In this document: positions 1 through 6,105 of the stretch, one piece after another | Layout of the letters: every line of letters starts with the position of its first letter | Numbering within the stretch: position 1 is the first letter of the stretch | Origin: Thermaceae bacterium | GTDB taxonomy: Bacteria > Deinococcota > Deinococci > Deinococcales > Marinithermaceae | DNA length: 7,502 nt | NCBI GenBank assembly: GCA_027023115.1 | Contig: JALVWZ010000364.1 | Location: 1-7,502, forward strand | Reading direction: 5' to 3' | Program-made: the position numbers and the translations under genes | Notes under the pieces: generated by a model | What the model saw: only the letters and a program-made list of their open reading frames with translations | Told to the model about the DNA's origin: nothing | The model's database searches: none

Positions 1-1509
1 CACCGGGTTTTCCGAAACCAGGGCGGTGATGATGACGATGCCGTCGGCGGCCATGTCCTGGCGCTCCTCGAGAATGTCGTCGGTAATATCGCCCACGCCC
101 AGGCCGTCCACGTAGAGGGCGCCGGCCTTGACCTTGCCGGTCTTCTTGAGGTCGTCGGCGGTAAGCTCGAGCACGTCGCCGTTTTCGGGGATTATCGTCT
201 TGACCGGCGGCTTGGGCATGGCCTCGGCCAGCCACTTGAAGTTGGTTTGGTGCCGTATCTCACCGTGCCAGGGCACGAAGAACTTGGGCTGCACCAGGTT
301 GTAGAGAAAGCGCAGCTCTTCGCGGCTGGCGTGGCCCGAAGCGTGCACCTTGTAGGCCGGCGGGTAGAGGACGCTGGCGCCGAGGTCGTAGAGCTTGTTG
401 ATCACCCGGTTGACGGCCTCTTCGTTGCCGGGGATGGGGCTGGAGCTGAGGATGACGGTATCGCCCTCGCCCACGCTCAGCTTGGCGTGGCGGCCGAAGG
501 CCAGGCGGCTGAGCACCGCCATTGGCTGTCCCTGGGAGCCGGTGGCCAGCACCAGCACCTCGCGGTCGGGAACGTCTTTGATCTCCTCGGTGGTGTAGAG
601 GCGGTCCTTGACCTCCAGATAACCCAGCTCGAGGGCAATCTTGGCGAACTTGAGCATGCTGCGGCCGTCCATGGCCACCTTGCGACCGTGCCGCTCGGCG
701 GCGCGAATGACCGACTGCACGCGGTGGATGTGGGAGGCGAAGGTGGTCACGAAGACGCGCCCCGTGGCCGCGCCGATGGCGGCGTCGAGGGCCACCGCCA
801 CCTCGGCCTCGCTGGGGGTGATGCCGGGCCGCTCGGCGTTGGTGGAGTCGGCTATCAAGAGCAGGACTCCCTCGGCGCCCGCCTGGGCCACCTTGGCCAG
901 GTGGCTCACCTTGTGGTCCACCGGCGTCGGGTCCAGCTTGAAGTCGCCGGTGTGGACCACGTTGCCCACCGGGGTGCGGATGATCAGGCCCGAGTTGTCG
1001 GGGATCGAGTGGGTCATGCGGAACATGTCCACGGTGAAGTGGCGGCCTATGCGCAGCGTTTCGTCGGGGCTGACCGGGTTGAGGTCGAACTCGCCCGGCT
1101 TGAGGCCGAACTCTTCGAGTTTGCCGCGCAACAGGCCCAGCGTGAGCTTGGCACCGTAGAGCGGAATCTTGGGCAGTTGCGGCAGCAGGAAGGGCAGGCC
1201 GCCAATGTGGTCTTCGTGGCCGTGGGTCAGCACCCAGCCCTTGATTAGCTTGGCGTTTTCCACCAGGTAGTCTATGCGCGGGATGAGGATGTCCACCCCG
1301 GGCATGTGCTCTTCGGGGAACGCCAGGCCGCCGTCCACCACTAAAATCTCGTCTTCAAAGCGAAACGCGGTAATGTTCTTGCCGATCTCGCCCATGCCCC
1401 CCAGGGGGATGATCTCCAGCTTGCCGAGCGAGGCGGGCGCCTTGGGCTTGCGGCTGCGGGAACGCCGGCGCGCGGGGCGGCGGCTGCTTGTTGGGTTGCT
1501 GTTACTCAT
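1..1509 (-). CDS. rnj: Ribonuclease J, C-terminus cut by window edge
   Basis: RNase J is a cytoplasmic metallo-beta-lactamase/beta-CASP nuclease with 5'-3' exonuclease and endonuclease activity in mRNA decay and RNA maturation. The 503 codons present show the full set of catalytic motifs: HGHEDH at residues 96-101 (zinc ligands), THSIPD with H167, HTGDFK at 186-191 with D189, ADSTN at 220-224, HASGH at 388-392 in the beta-CASP part, and PWHGE with H415. A basic Arg/Ser-rich extension (about residues 8-23) precedes the conserved core. The ATG at 1509 is preceded by AGGAG at 1515-1519 with a 5-nt spacer. The reading frame is open to base 1, so probably the last 50-70 residues of the C-terminal domain lie outside. 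It follows pnp by 55 bp and is probably cotranscribed with it. Family assignment is near certain; the J1/J2 distinction does not apply to a single visible copy. Confidence 0.96.
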   Translation of the reverse strand, partial: MSNSNPTSSRRPARRRSRSRKPKAPASLGKLEIIPLGGMGEIGKNITAFRFEDEILVVDGGLAFPEEHMPGVDILIPRIDYLVENAKLIKGWVLTHGHEDHIGGLPFLLPQLPKIPLYGAKLTLGLLRGKLEEFGLKPGEFDLNPVSPDETLRIGRHFTVDMFRMTHSIPDNSGLIIRTPVGNVVHTGDFKLDPTPVDHKVSHLAKVAQAGAEGVLLLIADSTNAERPGITPSEAEVAVALDAAIGAATGRVFVTTFASHIHRVQSVIRAAERHGRKVAMDGRSMLKFAKIALELGYLEVKDRLYTTEEIKDVPDREVLVLATGSQGQPMAVLSRLAFGRHAKLSVGEGDTVILSSSPIPGNEEAVNRVINKLYDLGASVLYPPAYKVHASGHASREELRFLYNLVQPKFFVPWHGEIRHQTNFKWLAEAMPKPPVKTIIPENGDVLELTADDLKKTGKVKAGALYVDGLGVGDITDDILEERQDMAADGIVIITALVSENPV

Positions 1510-1514
1510 TGCTT

Positions 1515-1519
1515 CTCCT
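1515..1519 (-). promoter_or_regulatory. Ribosome binding site of rnj
   Basis: AGGAG on the minus strand ends 5 nt before the ATG at 1509. It fixes the start ahead of the basic N-terminal tail. It begins only 5 nt after the hairpin at 1525-1551, so folding of that hairpin could affect ribosome access. Confidence 0.75.
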
Positions 1520-1524
1520 AACGT

Positions 1525-1551
1525 GGCCGGGCCGCCCGGAGGCGGCCGGCC
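1525..1551 (-). promoter_or_regulatory. Strong pnp-rnj intergenic hairpin with UCCG loop
   Basis: In the minus-strand transcript GGCCGG (1551-1546) pairs with CCGGCC (1530-1525), and CCGCC (1545-1541) pairs with GGCGG (1536-1532). Base 1531 is bulged. The loop at 1540-1537 reads UCCG and is closed by a C-G pair, the form of extra-stable UNCG tetraloops. No U-run follows, so it is not a classical terminator. It is more plausibly a block to 3' exonucleases at the end of pnp, or a translational control element for rnj. The role is inferred. Confidence 0.6.
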
Positions 1552-1564
1552 TGGTCTTGCTGGT

Positions 1565-3733
<2,169 letters not shown>

Positions 3734-3739
3734 GTTTGT

Positions 3740-3745
3740 TCACCT
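3740..3745 (-). promoter_or_regulatory. Ribosome binding site of pnp
   Basis: AGGTGA lies 6 nt upstream of the ATG at 3733. It is preceded by an A-rich, probably unstructured stretch (about 3751-3763 on the minus strand), a possible entry or cleavage site for a single-strand endonuclease. That last point is inference. Confidence 0.65.
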
Positions 3746-3771
3746 GTCAGCTTTCTTTTTTTATGCGACAA

Positions 3772-3797
3772 AGCGGGACCGGAGCCCCGGTCCCGCT
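3772..3797 (-). terminator. rpsO-pnp intergenic hairpin, weak or partial terminator
   Basis: An 11-bp perfect stem (3787-3797 with 3772-3782) has a 4-nt loop (3783-3786). On the minus strand the stem ends in U and is followed by only two more U residues before G, so termination would be weak. It could cause partial termination, letting rpsO be made in excess over pnp and rnj, or protect the 3' end of a processed rpsO mRNA. Enterobacteria have an attenuating terminator and a processing stem in the equivalent rpsO-pnp gap, so the position fits a known theme. The function here is inferred. Confidence 0.55.
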
Positions 3798-3816
3798 CTC
3801 ATCTTGTAGTTCCAGT

Positions 3817-4086
3817 TTACTTCCTGAGGCCGAGTTTCTCAATCAGGCTCTTGTAGCGCTCGGCGTCCTCGCGCTCGAGGTACTTCAGCAAGCGCTTGCG
3901 CTGGCCCACCATCTTGAGCAGGCCGCGGTGCGAGTGGAAGTCGTGCTTGTGTTGGCGCAGGTGCTCGGAGAGGCGGTTGATGGTCTCGGTGAGCAGGGCC
4001 ACCTGCACTTCGGTAGAACCGGTATCGCCGGGGAACTGGGCGAACTTCTCGATGATCTCTCGTTTTTCTGCTGCAGTCAGTGCCAT
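3817..4086 (-). CDS. rpsO: 30S ribosomal protein S15
   Basis: S15 is a primary 16S rRNA-binding protein of the small-subunit platform, contacting the h20/h21/h22 three-way junction and forming an intersubunit bridge. The 89-residue length equals the usual family length. The signature is clear: [14 protein letters not shown] near 20-33, the [11 protein letters not shown] segment near 46-56, and the [12 protein letters not shown] segment followed by the C-terminal LGLRK. The ATG at 4086 is preceded by GGAGG at 4091-4095 with a 4-nt A-only spacer, a strong site. It heads the rpsO-pnp-rnj cluster, has its own promoter at 4143-4171, and a leader that could support autorepression by S15. Confidence 0.98.
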   Translation of the reverse strand: MALTAAEKREIIEKFAQFPGDTGSTEVQVALLTETINRLSEHLRQHKHDFHSHRGLLKMVGQRKRLLKYLEREDAERYKSLIEKLGLRK

Positions 4087-4090
4087 TTTT

Positions 4091-4095
4091 CCTCC
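4091..4095 (-). promoter_or_regulatory. Ribosome binding site of rpsO
   Basis: GGAGG on the minus strand stands 4 nt (all A) before the ATG at 4086. It follows closely on the candidate leader structure at 4100-4124, so that structure could control access to it. Confidence 0.8.
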
Positions 4096-4099
4096 GTCA

Positions 4100-4124
4100 G
4101 GCCAGGGAGCGCCTCGGCCCTCCC
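4100..4124 (-). promoter_or_regulatory. Candidate structured S15 operator in rpsO leader
   Basis: In the leader RNA GGGAG (4124-4120) can pair with CUCCC (4109-4105), while GGCC (4119-4116) inside that loop can pair with GGCC (4103-4100) downstream. The two pairings interlock, so they are either alternative folds or a small pseudoknot; the very short connecting loops argue for alternative folds or fraying. The structure ends 4 nt before the Shine-Dalgarno. S15 is known to repress its own mRNA by binding leader structures in several bacteria, including a pseudoknot in E. coli. The link here is inference from position and pairing. Confidence 0.4.
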
Positions 4125-4142
4125 CGCCTCAAAGCAACCTTA

Positions 4143-4171
4143 AGCCTACACGCCGCGCCCGTAATAGTCAA
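4143..4171 (-). promoter_or_regulatory. Promoter of the rpsO-pnp-rnj operon
   Basis: On the minus strand a -35 TTGACT (4171-4166) and a -10 TAGGCT (4148-4143) are separated by exactly 17 bp. The -35 matches the housekeeping consensus in 5 of 6 bases; the -10 keeps the T, A and final T. A start near 4136-4137 would give a leader of about 50 nt before rpsO. No other promoter of this quality was seen upstream, and its place 57 bp before the ATG fits. Confidence 0.72.
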
Positions 4172-4173
4172 AT

Positions 4174-4214
4174 GGGATGTGGGAGGTGGGGTGTAGGAGG
4201 TGGGTAGGGTTGGG
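4174..4214 (+). repeat. G-tract cluster (G-quadruplex-capable) abutting rpsO promoter
   Basis: Six runs of three or more G occur in 41 bp on the plus strand: 4174-4176, 4181-4183, 4188-4191, 4202-4204, 4207-4209 and 4212-4214, with intervening loops of 4, 4, 10, 2 and 2 nt. The cluster starts 2 bp upstream of the rpsO -35 box. The pattern satisfies a G-quadruplex motif, although it also looks like an accumulation of the GGAGGTGGG word seen elsewhere in the spacers. Confidence 0.55.
4188..4204 (+). repeat. 17-bp direct repeat, copy 1
   Basis: The sequence GGGGTGTAGGAGGTGGG is repeated exactly at 4486-4502. The two copies bracket a 281-bp gene-free segment. Shorter relatives containing GGAGGTGGG occur at 4182-4190 and 5848-5856. 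Confidence 0.85.
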
Positions 4215-4265
4215 TAACGGCATCGGACATCTTGCTCATGTAACGCCGACAGTCCTTTCCCAACC

Positions 4266-4280
4266 CTCCCCGAAGGGGAG
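4266..4280. repeat. C-rich hairpin, family copy 1
   Basis: CTCCCC (4266-4271) and GGGGAG (4275-4280) form a 6-bp stem with a 3-nt loop. Two more hairpins of the same design lie at 4437-4455 and 6003-6021. Confidence 0.7.
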
Positions 4281-4302
4281 TGAGCATATTTCGCACTCCA
4301 CA

Positions 4303-4333
4303 AGCCACAGGCTGACTTTTCAAGCCACAAGCT
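4303..4333. repeat. Two AGCCACARGCT words
   Basis: AGCCACAGGCT at 4303-4313 and AGCCACAAGCT at 4323-4333 are two members of a short palindromic word (AGCC-ACA-GGCT). It reappears beyond the insertion sequence at 5963-5973 and 6153-6163, with variants at 5951-5960 and 6046-6056. Confidence 0.65.
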
Positions 4334-4346
4334 GGTTTTCTCGATT

Positions 4347-4384
4347 CCCCGGACGAGGTCGGCTGGCCCGGCCGAGATCCGGGG
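4347..4384. repeat. Large two-stem palindrome
   Basis: CCCCGGA (4347-4353) pairs with TCCGGGG (4378-4384), and inside it TCGGC (4359-4363) pairs with GCCGA (4371-4375) around a 7-nt loop. The form resembles a REP-type intergenic palindrome. No T-run follows on either strand, so it is not a simple terminator. Confidence 0.65.
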
Positions 4385-4436
4385 TCCATGCCGCACAAAC
4401 CGCCAAGACTTTATCGCTGCCGTATGCTTGTTTTTG

Positions 4437-4455
4437 CCTCCCCCTCCGGGGGAGG
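4437..4455. repeat. C-rich hairpin, family copy 2
   Basis: CCTCCCCC (4437-4444) and GGGGGAGG (4448-4455) form an 8-bp stem with a TCC loop. The T-run lies on the 5' side on the plus strand, so it does not act as a terminator for either direction. Confidence 0.7.
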
Positions 4456-4485
4456 TGGCCGCAAGCCGGAGGGGGGTTGTTCGTC

Positions 4486-4502
4486 GGGGTGTAGGAGGTG
4501 GG
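4486..4502 (+). repeat. 17-bp direct repeat, copy 2
   Basis: Exact second copy of GGGGTGTAGGAGGTGGG (see 4188-4204). It ends 23 bp before the CCCCTAGG at the IS110 end. Its GGAGGTGGG core also recurs just outside the other IS end at 5848-5856. Confidence 0.85.
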
Positions 4503-4525
4503 GTGATACCGTCTCCCCCCATCAA

Positions 4526-4533
4526 CCCCTAGG
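4526..4533. repeat. IS end repeat CCCCTAGG, transposase stop side
   Basis: An 8-bp direct repeat with 5825-5832. The transposase TAG stop (4531-4529) lies in it. On the minus strand it reads CCTAGGGG, and a CT core is proposed at its second and third bases. Confidence 0.6.
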
Positions 4534-5590
4534 CCACCAGACCCTCCCTACCCTGCTCCCGGTAGTAGGCCTTCAACCTGCCCATGAGCTGTCGCAGGAT
4601 CTTGTGCGCCACCGCTACCAAAGCCTGCTTCTTGCTCTTGTGGTTGGCCAGCAGGCGGTGGTAGAAGTCCTTCATCTCCGGGTCGTGCCTGGTGGCTACC
4701 AAAGCCGCCAGGTAGAGTTTCTTCCTGAGCAGGGCGGGACCCTTCCTGGAGAGGTGGCTCTTCCTGACGCTGCTTCCCGAGTGTTGCTGCTCGGGTATCA
4801 GTCCGGCGTAGGCGCTGGCCTGCTTGGCCTTGCCCCAGAGCTCCTGAGGCAAGAAGGCCAGCACCGCAGCGGCCACCTGGGACCCGACGCCCTTTTGCGT
4901 AAGCAATACCCGGTACTCGGGCAAGACCTGCAGCAGGCGCCCGGCCTCGGCCTCCGCCTTCTCCATGAGGTCCCGGAGCTGCGCCCTTTCCTCTTCCAGC
5001 CAGGCGAGGGTCACGGAGCCGTAATGCGGCGCGGACCTCCAGCGGGCGGCCTCGATCCGGTTCTCCACCTGCTGCAGGCGGGTGAGGAGCTGTTCCCGGT
5101 AGCGCAGCACCTCTTTGAGTTCGGCCAGGACCCGGGGCGGGGCGGCGTAGCGGGTGAGCCAGCCGGAGTAGACCGCCGCGTAGCGGGCCAGCAGCAGGGC
5201 GTCCTGCCGGTCCGTCTTGTTCCTGACCCCCGAAGCCTTGCGGAAGGCGGCCACCTGGTAGGGGTTGGCCAGGGCTACGGGAAGGCCCGCGTCCAGCAGT
5301 TGGCGCAGGAGGGGGATATGGTAGACGCCGCTGGCTTCCAGCGCCACCATTGCCAGGCGGGCCGCCGCCGGGTGAACCGCCGTCGGGTGGACCGCCGCCG
5401 GATGGTGAGGACGCTCGGCCGCCGGCTGCGGCAGGCTCAAGAGGTGCAAAAGGGCGGAGCGGCCCCGTTCACTGTTGCGGAAGCGGTGGTGCCTGACCTC
5501 CCCTGAAGCGGGGTCAAGTAGAGCCAGGTCGAGCGTCTCCTTGCCAACGTCTATTCCCGCGTAGGTCACCGCCTTACTTTCAAAGCTCAT
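4529..5590 (-). CDS. IS110-family transposase (DEDD/serine recombinase)
   Basis: The enzyme excises and inserts the element, in characterised members under guidance of an element-encoded bridge RNA. The 353 residues contain the N-terminal RuvC-like DEDD domain with D14 (GIDVGK), E85 (LEASGVY), D127 and D130 (NKTDRQDA). A coiled linker follows (about 152-222), then the C-terminal transposase-20 domain with GVGSQVAAAVLA (234-245), SAYAGLIP (259-266) and the QQHSGSS segment near 268-274, where S271 is the likely nucleophile. LSRKGPALLRKKLYLAAL (280-297) completes the motif. The ATG at 5590 is preferred because GGAGG at 5598-5602 stands 7 nt upstream; an in-frame GTG at 5593 leaves only 4 nt. A His/Pro/Ala repeat at 63-77 comes from three 15-bp units. 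No frameshift or missing catalytic residue is seen, so it may be active. Confidence 0.95.
   Translation of the reverse strand: MSFESKAVTYAGIDVGKETLDLALLDPASGEVRHHRFRNSERGRSALLHLLSLPQPAAERPHHPAAVHPTAVHPAAARLAMVALEASGVYHIPLLRQLLDAGLPVALANPYQVAAFRKASGVRNKTDRQDALLLARYAAVYSGWLTRYAAPPRVLAELKEVLRYREQLLTRLQQVENRIEAARWRSAPHYGSVTLAWLEEERAQLRDLMEKAEAEAGRLLQVLPEYRVLLTQKGVGSQVAAAVLAFLPQELWGKAKQASAYAGLIPEQQHSGSSVRKSHLSRKGPALLRKKLYLAALVATRHDPEMKDFYHRLLANHKSKKQALVAVAHKILRQLMGRLKAYYREQGREGLVA
5362..5406 (-). repeat. Three 15-bp tandem units inside the transposase gene
   Basis: Units at 5362-5376, 5377-5391 and 5392-5406 are near-identical (for example CCGCCGTCGGGTGGA on the plus strand). They encode HPAAV, HPTAV and HPAAA (residues 63-77), in a loop between RuvC strands just before the catalytic E85. 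Being a multiple of three, the expansion keeps the frame. Confidence 0.85.
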
Positions 5591-5597
5591 CACCTCA

Positions 5598-5602
5598 CCT
5601 CC
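5598..5602 (-). promoter_or_regulatory. Ribosome binding site of IS110 transposase
   Basis: GGAGG (part of GGAGGTGA on the minus strand) lies 7 nt before ATG 5590 and 4 nt before GTG 5593. The spacing favours the ATG. Confidence 0.7.
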
Positions 5603-5608
5603 AGTAGA

Positions 5609-5651
5609 CCTGCTAGAAAAAGACTTGCTAAAACGGAAAACAGGTTTGCTA
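5609..5651 (+). repeat. Three copies of YYTGCTAR upstream of the transposase
   Basis: On the plus strand CCTGCTAG (5609-5616), CTTGCTAA (5624-5631) and TTTGCTAG (5644-5651) are direct repeats spaced 15 and 20 bp. They lie in an AT-richer patch right before the ribosome binding site. They may be protein-binding sites, the 3' part of the bridge RNA, or chance. Confidence 0.55.
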
Positions 5652-5661
5652 GATTGGGGAT

Positions 5662-5674
5662 GGCCACCCGACCC
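5662..5674 (-). other. Candidate left donor guide of bridge RNA
   Basis: On the minus strand this reads GGGTCGGGTGGCC. The IS end at 4544-4532 reads GGGTCTGGTGGCC: 12 of 13 identical, with the match stopping at the C of the proposed CT core. In the IS110 model the left donor guide has the same sequence as the left donor strand up to the core. The match cannot be explained by coding, since the leader is non-coding. GC-richness raises the chance of coincidence. Confidence 0.5.
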
Positions 5675-5720
5675 CGTAAGCCGACCATGTAGATGCGGTC
5701 ATGAAAGACCGGGATACCGT

Positions 5721-5754
5721 GCGGCCGAGAGCCCGGGGTGGGTGGCCGCCTATC
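5721..5754 (-). other. Main stem-loop of the candidate bridge RNA
   Basis: Outer stem GATA/TATC (5754-5751 with 5716-5713 just outside this interval) and inner 6-bp stem GCGGCC/GGCCGC (5749-5744 with 5726-5721) close a 17-nt C-rich loop (5743-5727). By position it is the candidate target-binding loop. The loop sequence does not match the immediate CCTAGGGG flank; its ACCCACC does occur in the outer flanking repeat near 5850. Confidence 0.45.
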
Positions 5755-5824
5755 ACCCCAGCGGGCATGTCGAAAGAGGCCCAAGGGAGTTGCGGCTGTT
5801 TCCCCAGGGGAAAGATGCATGTTG

Positions 5825-5832
5825 CCCCTAGG
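5825..5832. repeat. IS end repeat CCCCTAGG, leader side
   Basis: Second copy of the 8-bp direct repeat (see 4526-4533). The proposed CT core on the minus strand is at 5831-5830. Beyond it the flank TTGA precedes the core; the opposite flank after the core reads TTGAT, so an empty site would show TTGA on both sides of CCTAGGGG. Confidence 0.6.
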
Positions 5833-5865
5833 TCAAGATACATGTGGGAGGTGGGTATGTGAGTT

Positions 5866-5891
5866 GTGCGTAGTGCGTAGTGCGTAGTGCG
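5866..5891 (+). repeat. TAGTGCG tandem array
   Basis: Three full 7-bp units (5871-5877, 5878-5884, 5885-5891) follow a partial unit at 5866-5870. The unit reads CGCACTA on the other strand. It is a microsatellite-like array with no spacers. Confidence 0.9.
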
Positions 5892-5950
5892 TGGTAGCTA
5901 GCTTGAATCGAATGCGCTAAGCACGCCGACGCCGACGAGTCGCGGTACTT

Positions 5951-5975
5951 CCACAGGCCACGAGCCACAGGCCAC
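5951..5975 (+). repeat. Tandem CCACAGGCCACGAG unit
   Basis: A 14-bp unit at 5951-5964 is followed by 11 bases of a second copy (5965-5975). It includes the dispersed AGCCACAGGCC word at 5963-5973; related words lie at 6046-6056 and 6153-6163. Confidence 0.75.
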
Positions 5976-6002
5976 TTACCGGTTTCAAAACCCCCACCCC
6001 GG

Positions 6003-6021
6003 CCCTCCCCGATGGGGAGGG
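6003..6021. repeat. C-rich hairpin, family copy 3
   Basis: CCCTCCCC (6003-6010) and GGGGAGGG (6014-6021) form a perfect 8-bp stem with a GAT loop. Same design as 4266-4280 and 4437-4455; no T-run follows. Confidence 0.75.
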
Positions 6022-6070
6022 AGATTTGCTTCTCAACAAGCTACGGGCCACAGGCCACCCTGTCACTATC

Positions 6071-6100
6071 ACCACGTACCACGAACCAAGTACCACGTAC
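6071..6100 (+). repeat. ACCACGTA / GTACCACG word cluster
   Basis: ACCACGTA occurs at 6071-6078 and 6092-6099, and GTACCACG at 6076-6083 and 6090-6097. The pieces overlap to form a 30-bp low-complexity block. Confidence 0.7.
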
Positions 6101-6105
6101 CCACA

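Larger units (their letters stand above)
4215..4485. other. Gene-free spacer with palindromes between IS end and rpsO promoter
   Basis: No credible gene was found here: open frames lack family resemblance and run across palindromes. The stretch holds three hairpins (4266-4280, 4347-4384, 4437-4455) and two AGCCACA(G/A)GCT words at 4303-4313 and 4323-4333. It is enclosed by the exact 17-bp direct repeats at 4188-4204 and 4486-4502, so it may be a small mobile or repeat-derived block rather than unique sequence. Confidence 0.6.
5603..5829 (-). ncRNA. Candidate bridge RNA region of the IS110 element
   Basis: This non-coding leader between the IS end and the transposase corresponds to where IS110 elements encode the bridge RNA that pairs with target and donor DNA. 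Visible structure, read 5'-3' on the minus strand: a hairpin TTTCCC-CTG-GGGAAA type at 5813-5799; a long imperfect stem with GATA (5754-5751)/TATC (5716-5713) and GCGGCC (5749-5744)/GGCCGC (5726-5721) around a 17-nt loop, in the position of a target-binding stem-loop; and downstream GGGG (5675-5672)/CCCC (5659-5656) around a 12-nt loop that holds a 13-nt segment matching the other IS end in 12 positions, a candidate left donor guide. Exact 5' and 3' ends of the RNA and three of the four guides are not resolved. The bounds given are the whole leader. Confidence 0.5.
4526..5832 (-). mobile_element. IS110-family insertion sequence, apparently complete
   Basis: The element carries one intact DEDD/serine transposase and a 5' non-coding region of about 235 bp. 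CCCCTAGG (plus strand) occurs at 4526-4533 and 5825-5832, proposed as the two ends with a CT core read on the minus strand (4532-4531 and 5831-5830). No terminal inverted repeats were seen, as expected for IS110. The stop codon of the transposase lies inside the downstream copy, so almost all non-coding DNA is on the 5' side, the arrangement of the IS110 rather than the IS1111 subgroup. An alternative is a slightly larger element bounded by the outer GGAGGTGGG copies (4494-4502 and 5848-5856). The element is certain; its exact ends are inferred from one copy. Confidence 0.8.

Noticed and set aside
4266..4455. C-rich hairpins as terminators for the IS transposase transcript
   Set aside because: None is followed by a U-run on the minus strand; the T-run near 4431-4435 is on the wrong side.
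4388..5506. Plus-strand open frame opposite the IS110 transposase
   Set aside because: The minus-strand frame carries the DEDD and serine motifs in order; the opposite frame shows no family features.
5649..5659. Right donor guide at the CCCC...CTAG segment after the left guide
   Set aside because: It shows CCCC and CTAG separately but not a continuous complement to the right donor CTAGGGGCAAC, and lies only about 9 nt after the left guide. The fit is too weak to call.
5696..5703. TCATGACC as left target guide for the flank TCTTGACC
   Set aside because: Seven of eight bases match, but a match this short is expected by chance in a leader of this length, and the segment does not lie in the main stem-loop.
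4529..5832. Assignment to the IS1111 subgroup
   Set aside because: No subterminal inverted repeats were seen and nearly all non-coding DNA is 5' of the transposase; IS1111 elements have the long non-coding part 3'.
5603..5843. Short frames in the IS leader as protein genes
   Set aside because: They run through the leader hairpins, lack good ribosome binding sites and resemble no family.
5866..5891. TAGTGCG array as a CRISPR array
   Set aside because: Units are 7 bp and contiguous, with no unique spacers and no cas genes nearby.
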